Positions 1 through 7,493 are shown, counted from the first letter of the stretch. The stretch: 33,448 bases of DNA from an uncultured Dehalococcoidia bacterium (GCA_913049785.1 CAJWXP010000024.1:1-33448), one strand, 5' to 3'. Numbers and translations are program-made. Notes: generated from the sequence alone by a model not told the origin.

Positions 1-488
1 AAGAGGAACGAGTAGACGGCGATGGCATTGACCAGATGCTCTTCAGGGACAAGCTTGGGCAGCATCGCTTGGCGCGAGGGAATGTCGAACGAAAGCAGCA
101 CGCCGGTACCCAGAGAAATGACGATGAGGTGCCAGGGTTGGATGACGTCAGTTGCAACAAGGACACCGGTTAGCAGCGCCAACACCGCGAACATCGCTCG
201 AGTCACCGTAACCAGCCGAAGCCGATTGACTCGATCTGCAATCACTCCGCCCCATAGCGACAGCAGCAGCACCGGTCCCAGGCTTGAGGTTGTCACTACG
301 CCCAGCATGAATGGTGAGTCGGTCAGGTCATGCATGAGCCACAGCCGACCATAGATCAGTGCCCACATGCCGATGTTCGAGAAGGCGCCGCCCAACCAAA
401 ACAGACGGTATTCGCGGTACCCAAGCGCAGTGAGCAGTCGAAATCGAGATCTGTGTTCAAGTGTTGGGTTGGAATGGGGAAGCGTCAT
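1..488 (-). CDS. MFS transporter, N-terminal part (runs off the left edge)
   Basis: The reverse strand reads open from an ATG at 488 to the window edge, about 162 codons without a stop. The product starts with a short polar N-terminus (MTLPHSNPTLEHRSRFRLL), then a YREYRLFWLGGAFSNIG segment. Several hydrophobic stretches follow, at about residues 28-50, 60-80, 95-115 and 120-140. The loop ADRVNRLRLV matches the cytoplasmic 2-3 loop of the major facilitator superfamily. The segment FDIPSRQAMLPKLVPEEHL with NAIA after it is typical of the MFS_3/EntS-like drug or siderophore exporter group. The expected role is proton-driven efflux across the inner membrane; the substrate cannot be told. No clear Shine-Dalgarno is visible, so the start is tentative. 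The C-terminal half lies outside the window. The family is recognised from motifs only. Confidence 0.85.
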   Translation of the reverse strand, partial: MTLPHSNPTLEHRSRFRLLTALGYREYRLFWLGGAFSNIGMWALIYGRLWLMHDLTDSPFMLGVVTTSSLGPVLLLSLWGGVIADRVNRLRLVTVTRAMFAVLALLTGVLVATDVIQPWHLIVISLGTGVLLSFDIPSRQAMLPKLVPEEHLVNAIAVYSFL

Positions 489-696
489 GGGGTGATAATC
501 TCAGCGCCTGCAAATGGTGTCAATCAGCGCCGGCGCTTTGGTGCACCACCATGGCTTTGAGTGTTGATTTATTATTCCTCTCGTCGCGGCTCCTCTGTAA
601 TATACAAGTGGACTTGAGAATCAAAAATATTGCCCGTCTATTTTGTGTTTTATACATGCCTCCACCTATAATATTGCTTCAGGAATTTGGTGTGTT

Positions 697-1795
697 ATGG
701 CATCTAGTTTCAGAAGCAACGAAGGAAGTCGTGGCAAGATGTCCAATGCAGCTCCAGATTCACTCCATCCATCCTTAGCGTCTCTTAGGGTAGCTGAATT
801 ATTTGCTGGTGTTGGCGGTTTCCGATTGGGTCTTGAAGCGAATGGCTGGGAAGTAGTGTGGAGTAATCAATGGGAGCCTGCCACTAAGAGGCAGCATGCC
901 TCTGAAGTGTATGAAGCTCGATTCGGATCAGAAGGTCACATTTCTGCTGATTTTGCTTGCGTCTTGGACGATGCCGAGGCTGGCAACATTGAAATTCCTG
1001 ACCATGAATTATTAGTTGGTGGCTTCCCTTGTCAAGATTATTCCGTTGCGACCTCATTGGATCGGGCCACAGGGATAGAAGGTAAAAGGCGTTCTTTGGT
1101 GGCAGATTTATCGGTTGGTTCGCTTAAAGCGACCACCTATGATTTTGCTGGAAAACGTGGATAGGCTTTTGAAATCACCAGTAAGTCAACGAGGTCGAGA
1201 TTTTGGCATAATTCTTGCCTGCCTGAATGACCTTAGATATACGGTAGAGTGGAGGGTCGTCAACGCTGCCGAATATGGATTTCCACAGAGGAGACGGAGA
1301 GCCTTTATTGTTGGACGAAGGGACGGACCCACAACATCTTCACGGGTTAACGCTATGGATTGGATCGCAAAAGAGGGGGATCTGGCCCAGGCTCTTCCCG
1401 TAAAGTGGAATGATTTTGAGCTAACTGGGGAAAAGTTCGATATTAAAGGAGACATTCACTTTATCAGTGACCACTTTGGTCAGGGGCTAGGATGCAGCCC
1501 ATTTGGCCTAGCTGGAGTCTGCGAGGATCGACAGGTCACTACATGCCCGGTTCCAGCCGATTCCGCTAGAGACAGTCAGTACTCTTCAAGACGTGTTACT
1601 TCCAGACAGTGAGGTGCCAGAACACTTTTCCATCCCGGATCATGAAATCCCCAAATGGGAATATCTGAAGGGCGCGAAACGTGAGCAGCGTACGAATAAA
1701 AAAATGGATACGAGTATCACTATAGTGAAGGCGCCTTGCCATTTCCCGATCGTTTGAATCAACCATCAAGGACGATTCTAACTGGGGAAGGAAGT
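697..1795 (+). pseudogene. Decayed DNA (cytosine-5) methyltransferase, frameshifted and C-terminally truncated
   Basis: Three reading frames must be joined to recover one protein. Frame 1 holds motif I (ELFAGVGGFRLGL) and motif IV with the catalytic cysteine (GGFPCQDYS). After a shift near 1083-1090 in an A/G run, frame 2 holds the motif VI region (PPMILLENVDRLL) and motif VIII (GFPQRRRRAFIVG). After a second shift near 1544, frame 3 continues with TLQDVLLPDSEVPEHFSIPD and KWEYLKGAKREQR. A third shift in a run of seven A (1698-1704) leads to HYSEGALPFPDRLNQPSRTI, the motif IX region. Homology stops at about 1795, and motif X is absent. The family methylates cytosine C5 in a short duplex site to protect it from a partner nuclease. 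The start at ATG 697 is a guess; ATG 739 is possible. It is certainly non-functional as read. Confidence 0.87.
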
Positions 1796-2207
1796 ATCCT
1801 CGAGGAAGATTGGGACGCTTTGGAGGGCGATGAGGTTCCGAAATTCAAGCGCTACCTTGAAGAAACTAGATTCCTGTTTGTTATATATATCAAAGAAGGG
1901 AACTCTATCTCACTGAAAACGTTCATTTCTGGTCCATGCCAAATGATGATATAGAGAAGTTCGTGCACCCGGTTTGGCAGCAAACTGTCAAATCTATCCA
2001 TAAAGGACAATTAGAGACACTCCCCGGAACATCATTCAATCAAGTTTGCCATGTTCGTCCTCATGCAAAAACCGCCGCGATACATTGCCGACACCACACA
2101 ATGGGCCACAAGTTAACAAATGTTTCTGGCTTGACAAAGACTACATCCGGAAACAAAATGGGCCGTCTTGTGGGCTCCAAAAGCTGAACTCATCATGGAC
2201 TCTTTAA
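1796..2207 (+). pseudogene. Remnant of a Sau3AI/MutH-type restriction endonuclease (C-terminal part)
   Basis: Directly after the methyltransferase relic, in the same frame, the translation becomes ILEEDWDALEGDEVPKFKRY and then TRFLFVIYIKEG. After a frameshift near 1905-1920 it continues HFWSMPNDDIEKFVHPVW and VCHVRPHAKTA. After another shift near 2078 it reads DTLPTPHNGPQVNKCFWLDK and DYIRKQ, ending at TAA 2205-2207. The order of FLFVI, FW-MP, CHVRPH, PTP and CFWLxxxYI is what I recall for the C-terminal MutH-like half of Sau3AI-family type II endonucleases. Those enzymes cut GATC next to a cytosine-C5 methyltransferase. The N-terminal half with the catalytic D...ExK residues is missing. The stop overlaps that of the convergent vsr relic. 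Identification is by motif memory and needs a profile search. Confidence 0.75.
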
Positions 2208-2629
2208 CTCTTCAGCAATTGGGCCCGAGCGCTAGCTATTCGAATGACACAGGCAGCTGCATCAGCTTTTATCTCATACTCCCAACATGCTATGACTTGC
2301 CAACCTGCCTCTAGCAGCTCCGTTGTTTTACGCTGATCTCGCTCCTGGTTGTTTTGAAATTTCGTTTGCCAAAACCCGGTATTAGATTTCGGCATTGGCA
2401 GGGAACACACAACACAACGGTGCCAAAAACATCCATAGACGAATGTGGCTAGTTTAATGTCTGGGAAGCAAATGTCAGGTGACCCCGGGACACCTTTCCT
2501 ATGTAGTCTGTAGCCTGGAATCCCTGCCTGCCTTAAAGCTTTTCGAAGGGTCAGTTCAGGCTTTGTATTTCTGGCCTAATTAGAAAGCATTGAGCGACTG
2601 ACAGCTAAAGAAGAAGCCTTAGGAGGAGG
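2204..2629 (-). pseudogene. vsr: Very short patch repair endonuclease (Vsr) interrupted by a nonsense codon
   Basis: Read on the minus strand, one continuous frame gives PPPKASSLAVSRSMLSN, then TAG (2576-2578), then ARNTKPELTLRKALRQAG, YRLHRKGVPGSPDICFPD, FVYGCFWHRC, MPKSNTGFWQTKFQNN and LLEAGWQVIACWEYEIKAD, ending at 2204. These match the Vsr order: NTKPEL, the Asp-containing PDI strand (metal ligand), GCFWH with the active-site histidine region, FWxxKFxxNxxRD, and GWxVxxxWE. Vsr nicks beside T:G mismatches created by deamination of 5-methylcytosine, so it is a natural partner of the adjacent methyltransferase. The only visible lesion is TAG where homologues carry a basic or small residue. 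No ATG is in frame at a sensible distance upstream, so the 5' end is uncertain. The fragment after TAG has an internal ATG but would lack the N-terminal fold. Confidence 0.85.
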
Positions 2630-2704
2630 TCCGAGGACTTGTTGTATAAAGCCTTTGCCCGCATGCCCTATTGTTCTTTGTATATTCCGCGCCAGCATTG
2701 ACAC

Positions 2705-3085
2705 TCATTCTCGCTCCAACAACTCCACGCGGATGTTGCCTGGTACGTTTACAAAGGCGATCTTCAAGCCAGGCCGTAGCTGATAGGGCTCTGCTACAAA
2801 CTCCGCACCCTTGGCCTTCAGCTCCGACGCCGCTTTTTCAATGTCATCCACCTGTAGTCCGAAGTGGTCCAGACCCACGTAGGGGACTGTGGGGCCGTCA
2901 GGTGTGTTCTCGTTGGCCTTGGCCAGGAAAATTGTCAGCCCGTTGATATCGATATCGATGCGCGACTGGCCGTCGGTCTGCACCGATTCAAGGATCTTCG
3001 CGCCAAACATCTTTTCGAAGTACTGCGCCGTCGCCATGGGGTCTCGACTGCGCAGGTGCATATGGTCGTACTTGTAGGTTGTCAT
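2705..3085 (-). CDS. VOC (glyoxalase/bleomycin resistance/extradiol dioxygenase) family protein
   Basis: This 126-residue protein has the single-unit vicinal-oxygen-chelate pattern: an N-terminal strand with HMHLRSRDPMATAQYFEKMF, a central GLDHFGLQVDDIEKA strand and a C-terminal NIRVELLERE strand. Candidate metal ligands are H10, H74 and E121, the usual His/His/Glu positions. One protein of this size holds two beta-alpha-beta-beta-beta modules. Members catalyse glyoxalase, epimerase or ring-cleavage chemistry on small oxygenated substrates; the reaction here is unknown. The ATG at 3085 is preceded by a good AGGAG ribosome binding site. It lies 30 bases downstream of a small unknown gene on the same strand, next to a divergent Rieske oxygenase, which suggests work on an aromatic or carboxylated substrate. 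Confidence 0.88.
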   Translation of the reverse strand: MTTYKYDHMHLRSRDPMATAQYFEKMFGAKILESVQTDGQSRIDIDINGLTIFLAKANENTPDGPTVPYVGLDHFGLQVDDIEKAASELKAKGAEFVAEPYQLRPGLKIAFVNVPGNIRVELLERE

Positions 3086-3115
3086 GGTGCTTCTCCTGCC
3101 GCTATGTGGGGCGCG

Positions 3116-3520
3116 CTACTTCCAGTCCCAGACCTTGCCGAATAGTGGGCCGTCTTCCCTGACCTCATACTCGGATATACCGGTAACGGTACCCAGTCGG
3201 GAGAATGTCGGCGATGTCGACTGGAAGAATATGACTCCTCGGTATGAAACTACGCCCTTCCCGTCTGGCGTACCGATTCCTTGACTGGTCCAGGAGATGA
3301 TACCGCCGTCGTTCGCTATAGTAATACCCTGGCCATCCGCAAAGAATGTCCCGTCCGGCCTGGCTACGGCGGTGTAGGTACCCGTCTCAACGGTCTTCAC
3401 GCCAAGCATCACGCCGGTGCCTTGGTAGGAGATTTCCATGCGAGGTCCCTGCGCATCAGGGGGCAGCACACGCCATCCAACTTTGTTGCCTGTCATCTCA
3501 TGTATCACATCACCCAACAT
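3116..3520 (-). CDS. Hypothetical protein, predicted small beta-barrel
   Basis: I do not recognise the family securely. The protein is 134 residues when started at ATG 3520, which has a strong GGAGG seven bases upstream; longer starts at 3556 or 3610 lack such a site. The sequence is glycine-rich with alternating short strands and no signal peptide or membrane segment: MLGDVIHEMTGNKVGWRVL, then ISYQGTGVMLGVKTVETGTY, ending DGPLFGKVWDWK. This pattern suggests a small antiparallel barrel such as the DUF3224/allene-oxide-cyclase-like fold, but that is a guess. It is the first gene of a two-gene minus-strand unit with the VOC protein and faces the Rieske oxygenase across a promoter region. It may therefore bind or convert the same small molecule. 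Confidence 0.72.
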   Translation of the reverse strand: MLGDVIHEMTGNKVGWRVLPPDAQGPRMEISYQGTGVMLGVKTVETGTYTAVARPDGTFFADGQGITIANDGGIISWTSQGIGTPDGKGVVSYRGVIFFQSTSPTFSRLGTVTGISEYEVREDGPLFGKVWDWK

Positions 3521-3586
3521 TGGAGCCTCCGTATCTTGGTGGAGCGAGGCTAGCATGAGCTTTGAAGTACAGCAAGTGTAATTCCC

Positions 3587-3615
3587 TTGACACCCTCTCA
3601 AGCCCTTCATAAACT
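3587..3615 (+). promoter_or_regulatory. Near-consensus sigma-70-type promoter of the Rieske oxygenase gene
   Basis: TTGACA (3587-3592) and TAAACT (3610-3615) are separated by exactly 17 bases. The expected transcript start is near 3622, about 25 bases before the GTG start. The site lies between two divergent genes. It is one of the best promoter matches in the window. Confidence 0.6.
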
Positions 3616-3645
3616 GCTACCAGATTATGTGCAGAGGAGGCGAAT

Positions 3646-4962
3646 GTGCTCACTCAGTTCGATAACGACACACTTACCAAGGTAGGCCCTGGCACGCCGA
3701 TGGGCGACCTGATGCGTGAATATTGGCTACCTGCAATGCTCTCGACTGAGCTCCCTGAGCCGGACTGCGACCCCGTTCGGCTTCGGTTGTTGTGCGAGGA
3801 CATGATCGCGTTCCGTGACACCAACGGTGAGCTAGGACTCATCGATAATTACTGCCCTCACCGGCGTGCAAGCCTGTTCTTCGGTCGGAACGAGGAATGT
3901 GGCCTCCGCTGCGTGTACCACGGTTGGAAGTTTGATGTTAACGGCAATTGTGTGGACATGCCCAGTGAGCCTGCTGAGAGCAATTTCAAAGATAAGGTGA
4001 AGATCAAATCCTACAAGCTCACTGAGCGCAATGGCATGATCTGGGCGTACATGGGCCCTCGTGAGACCCTGCCGCCTCTGCCTGACATTGAGCCGAACAT
4101 GATGGAAGAGAGCTTGAACGGCAATTCTGCCGGACTGCGGAACTGCAACTGGGTACAAGCCATGGAAGGTGACATCGATACCGCCCACCTCAGCTTCTTG
4201 CACATGGGCATGGTTTCCGCTGAGGACGTGCCTCCAGGCTCCTTCGATTTCTACAGCCAGCGCGACCGCGCTCCCCACTACCACGTGGTGGAGACAGACT
4301 ATGGCATGATGTACGGCGCATACAGGCCAGCGGAAGAAGACACCTACTACTGGCGCATCGCTCAGTTCATGATGCCTTTCTACACCATCCCGCCGGAAGG
4401 CAGACTTGGCGAGAAGATCGGTGTCCGCTGCTGGGTGCCTGTCGACGATGACCACACTATGTTCACCAGCATGTCTATTCGCAACTCTAATAACTCCATG
4501 AATAGAAAGACCGCTGATGGCAAGGCGATGGTCGGACTAGGTGGCGCGCAGGATCGGCCGGAGAACGGCACCGGGTTTCTTGAGCGATGGCGCTATGAAC
4601 CCACCAAAGAGAACGATTACCTGATCGATCGTGACGCCCAGAAGAACCAGAGCTTCACCGGCATCGTAGGTATTCATATACAGGATCAGGCGATCACAGA
4701 GAGCATGGGTGCTACCTCGGACCGTACCCGAGAGCGGCTTGGCACCAGCGATTCCATGATCATCAAGACGCGACAAAGGCTCATCAATGCTGCTAGGGCC
4801 CTACAAGAGGGTGTGCCTGCCCCTGCCGTCGATACACCGGAGGTCTATCAGGTGCGTTCCGGTGGCGTCATCCTTGACCGCAAAGACGACTGGCTGGAGG
4901 CGACCGTGGAACTGCGCAAGGCCTTCAAGGTCCACTCTCATTTGGTGGACACCGCGAAGTAG
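3646..4962 (+). CDS. Rieske [2Fe-2S] ring-hydroxylating oxygenase, alpha subunit, phthalate 4,5-dioxygenase-like
   Basis: The 438-residue protein starts at GTG 3646 behind a strong AGGAGG (spacing about five). The N-terminal Rieske domain has C70-P-H72 and C89-V-Y-H92, the C-x-H...C-x2-H ligands of the [2Fe-2S] cluster. The catalytic domain shows the mononuclear iron motif D178-x2-H181-x4-H186 and a plausible third carboxylate at D347. The opening (VGPGTPMGDLMREYWLPA) and the stretch ASLFFGRNEECGLRCVYHGW resemble phthalate 4,5-dioxygenase oxygenase subunits. Such enzymes use reductase-supplied electrons and O2 to hydroxylate or O-demethylate aromatic or carboxylated substrates in the cytoplasm. 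No reductase or ferredoxin gene is adjacent, so electrons must come from elsewhere. The substrate is unknown. The gene is single, flanked by its own promoter and terminator. Confidence 0.93.
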   Translation: MLTQFDNDTLTKVGPGTPMGDLMREYWLPAMLSTELPEPDCDPVRLRLLCEDMIAFRDTNGELGLIDNYCPHRRASLFFGRNEECGLRCVYHGWKFDVNGNCVDMPSEPAESNFKDKVKIKSYKLTERNGMIWAYMGPRETLPPLPDIEPNMMEESLNGNSAGLRNCNWVQAMEGDIDTAHLSFLHMGMVSAEDVPPGSFDFYSQRDRAPHYHVVETDYGMMYGAYRPAEEDTYYWRIAQFMMPFYTIPPEGRLGEKIGVRCWVPVDDDHTMFTSMSIRNSNNSMNRKTADGKAMVGLGGAQDRPENGTGFLERWRYEPTKENDYLIDRDAQKNQSFTGIVGIHIQDQAITESMGATSDRTRERLGTSDSMIIKTRQRLINAARALQEGVPAPAVDTPEVYQVRSGGVILDRKDDWLEATVELRKAFKVHSHLVDTAK

Positions 4963-4980
4963 ACCCTCAGTTATTGGATT

Positions 4981-5015
4981 AAGTAAGGCCCTTTCCGCTG
5001 GAGAGGGCCTTACTT
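4981..5015 (+). terminator. Rho-independent-like terminator after the Rieske oxygenase
   Basis: A perfect 12-base inverted repeat (4981-4992 with 5004-5015, extendable by one T-A pair) surrounds an 11-base loop, 18 bases after the stop. The following bases are T-rich but not a pure T run (attta). It separates the oxygenase from the ABC exporter genes. Confidence 0.8.
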
Positions 5016-5032
5016 ATTTATGGGCCCATGCA

Positions 5033-5071
5033 TTGACGAATACACTCCATGCTCCACTACACTGGGTGTAG
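5033..5071 (+). promoter_or_regulatory. Possible promoter with an overlapping palindromic operator for the ABC exporter
   Basis: TTGACG (5033-5038) and TACACT (5058-5063) form a promoter-like pair with a long 19-base spacer. The second element lies within a perfect inverted repeat, CTACAC-TGG-GTGTAG (5057-5071). A palindrome over the -10 region would suit a repressor. No regulator gene is adjacent, so this is tentative. Confidence 0.35.
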
Positions 5072-5100
5072 CCAAATATCCTGTATTGAAAGTACCCATC

Positions 5101-6072
5101 TTGAGTGATTGGGCAATAGAAGCTAAAGGGCTCGTTCGTACATTCGGCGATGTCGAAGCAGTCAAAGGCATAGACCTCTCTATCCCAAAGGGAGAGATTT
5201 ATGGATTTCTTGGACCCAACGGCGCTGGTAAGACCACGCTGGTGCGCATGCTCATCACGTTGCTGCTCCCAACCAAAGGGCAAGCTCGCGTTTCCGGGTT
5301 CGACCTGGTATCGGAGCCAAAACAGATTCGGTTGCGGATAGGGGCGGCGCTGCAAGAGGCCACGCTGGATCCAAAACAGACGGGCCTTGAGTTCCTTCGA
5401 CTCCAAGGTTATCTGTACGGCCTATCGAGGGGATAGGTGGAGCAACGCATCGGTGAACTTGAGGTGCTTATCGACATCGGCGATGCGATTAAGCGCTTTA
5501 TAAGTACGTACTCCGGCGGCATGAAGCGTCGACTCGATCTGGCAGCGGCCCTGATACACAACCCCGAAATCCTGTTCCTTGACGAGCCTACCACTGGTCT
5601 GGACCCCATCAGTCGAAATAAGGTCTGGGATGAAGTCCAGCGTATCAACAAGGAGTTGGGCGTCACCATCTTTCTGACTACCCAGTATCTGGAAGAGGCT
5701 GACTCCCTGGCTGACCGGGTGGCCATCATCAACCACGGACTGCTAGCCGTTGAGGGGACTCCTGCGGAGCTAAAGCGTTCCATGGGCTCTGACATCATCA
5801 TTGCTGAAGTGGGGTCTGACACCGAAGCGGCCACTGACGCCGTACGGTCCCTTGATGCCGTTGGCCAGGTGGAAACACACGGGAACGAACTTATGATCAG
5901 GGTCTCCAACGGCGCTGTCCAGATAGGGCCTGTTGCCCTTGCCCTGCACCAACGCGGTGTGGAGGTGAAGGAGATCAAAATGCACACACCTACCCTTGAC
6001 GATGTATTCCTGGATGTGACGGGTGCTCGGTTCGAGAAAGTGGCTGCTGCTGAGGAAGCCGAAAATGAGTAG
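5101..6072 (+). pseudogene. ABC-2 type exporter ATPase (DrrA-like), split by an in-frame TAG
   Basis: Joined across one stop codon, the two halves form a normal ABC-2 exporter ATPase. The first half carries Walker A (GFLGPNGAGKTTLVRML). The second carries the signature (STYSGGMKRRLDLAAAL), Walker B (ILFLDEPTTGLDP), the H-loop region (TTQYLEEADSLADRVAII) and a C-terminal DrrA-like domain ending near TLDDVFLDVTG. The reading frame is unbroken except for TAG at 5434-5436, where homologues commonly have an acidic or polar residue (GAG to TAG is one base). GTG follows at once (TAGGTG) behind a GAGGGG, so reinitiation could produce two half-proteins. The start is uncertain: TTG 5101 is nearest the first conserved residues (AIEAKGLVRTFG), and TTG 5086 and ATG 5020 are alternatives. 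The gene overlaps the permease by eight bases. Confidence 0.82.
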
Positions 6073-6868
6073 TAGCGTCATGGAAAAACAGGAGATTCGC
6101 GCCAAACAATCACGCTTCCACAGGGACGTTATTTCGGTCGCCGAAAGAGCGATGCGGTCCATCCCAAGAGACCTAGAGGGAATCATCCCGGCACTGGTCT
6201 TTCCGGTGTTCTTCTTCTTTGTCACTATCGGTGCGCTGCAGACTGTCATCGAACAGGCTCCCGGAATCGACTACAAGGCCTTTCAACTGCCGGTGGCCAT
6301 CATATTCGCCGTGACTGGTATCTCCCGGGCTGTCACGCTAGTGACGGACATCCAAACAGGCTACTTTGACCGCCTTACGCTTACTCCTGTGAACCACCTA
6401 GCGTTGCTGCTGGGGCTGATGGTGGCTGACTTCGCGCTTGTAGTGGCATTGACGCTTCCAGTGGTCGTTCTCGGGTTTATCGTCGGCGTAGAGTTTGAGA
6501 GCGGATTCGCCGGGATGTTGGTATTCATCCTCATCTCCGGTATATGGGGCCTCGCTTACACAGGGTTCCCGTACGCCATCGCCCTGAAGACGGGTAGCCC
6601 TGCCGCCGTGAACAGCAGCTTCCTACTCTTCATGCCCTTCGTGTTCATGACCACCATCTACCTACCTCAGGACCAGATGACCGGCTGGTTCGCCACCATT
6701 GTGAACTACAACCCCGTAACCTACCTGCTGGCTGCTCTGCGGTCACTGATCACCGATGGCTGGGACTGGACTGCCCTTGCCAAAGGACTTGGCGCTATAG
6801 GCGGTGTGGCTGTGGTGAGCATGGGGATGGCGTTCATGGCACTTAGTGGTCGCGCTCGACGAAGCTAG
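6065..6868 (+). CDS. ABC-2 type transporter permease
   Basis: This 267-residue membrane protein pairs with the ATPase upstream. The ATG at 6065 overlaps the ATPase stop (ATGAGTAG), implying translational coupling. A polar N-terminus of about 40 residues precedes six predicted hydrophobic segments, for example PALVFPVFFFFVTIGAL, LALLLGLMVADFALVVALTL, GMLVFILISGIWGLAYTGF, SSFLLFMPFVFMTTIYL and GAIGGVAVVSMGMAFMAL. The motif YNPVTYLLAALRSLI near residue 220 is characteristic of the DrrB/ABC2_membrane family. It should form a homodimeric export channel for a drug, lipid or glycan; the cargo is unknown. The gene is intact, while its ATPase carries a nonsense codon, so export may depend on readthrough, reinitiation or another ATPase. 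Confidence 0.88.
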   Translation: MSSSVMEKQEIRAKQSRFHRDVISVAERAMRSIPRDLEGIIPALVFPVFFFFVTIGALQTVIEQAPGIDYKAFQLPVAIIFAVTGISRAVTLVTDIQTGYFDRLTLTPVNHLALLLGLMVADFALVVALTLPVVVLGFIVGVEFESGFAGMLVFILISGIWGLAYTGFPYAIALKTGSPAAVNSSFLLFMPFVFMTTIYLPQDQMTGWFATIVNYNPVTYLLAALRSLITDGWDWTALAKGLGAIGGVAVVSMGMAFMALSGRARRS

Positions 6869-6912
6869 GGTTCTTTAGGGGCTGATGTCCAGACTCCCCT
6901 GCCTAGCCCTCG

Positions 6913-6921
6913 TGGTATGAT
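6913..6921 (+). promoter_or_regulatory. Extended -10 element ahead of the PPOX-SDR-cupin operon
   Basis: TG (6913-6914), one base, then TATGAT (6916-6921) matches an extended -10 promoter. No convincing -35 is seen 17 bases upstream, as is usual for extended -10 sites. It lies 39 bases before the start of the PPOX-like gene. Confidence 0.45.
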
Positions 6922-6959
6922 ATCGCCGAAGCATTCCAAGCTAGTGGGAGTGTGTGGCT

Positions 6960-7493
6960 ATGGCGACGTACTATAAGTCGATCACTGACGAGCAGGCGGC
7001 TCTTATCAAGAACGCCAACTTGTTCTTTGTAGGTAGTGCAGACCCTACGCTGGTGGCAGGGCCGGAGGGCGTTGGCCCAGTGAACCTTTCGCCGAAAGGC
7101 GGCGTCCCGTTGCACGTCCTTGGCCCCAACTGCGTCGCCTATCTCGATTACACCGGCAGTGGAAACGAGACTGCGCGTCACGCGGCTGCGGGCGGGCCTG
7201 TAACGGTCATGATTTGCTCGTTCGAGGAAGAGGATCCTGCTGTAGTCCGGCTCTACGGAAAAGCGACAGTCATGCTGCTGGACGAATCACCCATCGCAGA
7301 ACTGGTACGGAAGCAGACCGCCGATGAAGAGATCGGCCTCAAGCAACGACAGGTCATTACCATAGATGTTGAAAGCACCGTGACGAGCTGCGGCTACGGC
7401 GTCCCGGTACTGAAATACGAGAAACAGCGCAACCGTGACCAGCGTGGCCGGGCCTACAAGGGCTCAGGCGCGCTAACCACCGTAACTGGATAA
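6960..7493 (+). CDS. Pyridoxamine 5'-phosphate oxidase-like (PPOX/FMN-binding split barrel) protein
   Basis: The protein has about 177 residues from ATG 6960, which sits nine bases after GGGAG; a GTG six bases upstream is also open but too close to that site. Split-barrel features are an N-terminal helix (ITDEQAALIKNANLFFVGSA), VNLSPKGG, VAYLDYTGSGNETARHA, a strand pair MICSFEEEDPAVVRLYGKA and a C-terminal GYGVPVLKYEKQRNRDQRGR. This group binds FMN or F420 and often acts as an oxidoreductase on small organic molecules rather than in vitamin B6 synthesis. The gene begins a three-gene operon with an SDR and a cupin, separated by 21 and 36 bases. That grouping suggests redox modification of a common substrate. 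The exact substrate is unknown. Confidence 0.85.
   Translation: MATYYKSITDEQAALIKNANLFFVGSADPTLVAGPEGVGPVNLSPKGGVPLHVLGPNCVAYLDYTGSGNETARHAAAGGPVTVMICSFEEEDPAVVRLYGKATVMLLDESPIAELVRKQTADEEIGLKQRQVITIDVESTVTSCGYGVPVLKYEKQRNRDQRGRAYKGSGALTTVTG

Noticed and set aside
22-560. Plus-strand open frames at the left edge.
   Set aside because: The minus strand encodes a clear MFS transporter over 1-488, so these are shadows.
3832-4455. A 207-codon open frame antisense to the Rieske oxygenase gene.
   Set aside because: It has no recognisable motif and lies entirely over a well supported gene; it is a shadow of its codon pattern.
2576-5436. Two in-frame TAG codons (vsr relic and ABC ATPase) could suggest TAG recoding.
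   Set aside because: Several intact genes here end on TAG at the expected length (Rieske oxygenase, ABC permease, cupin, nuoE), so TAG works as a stop.
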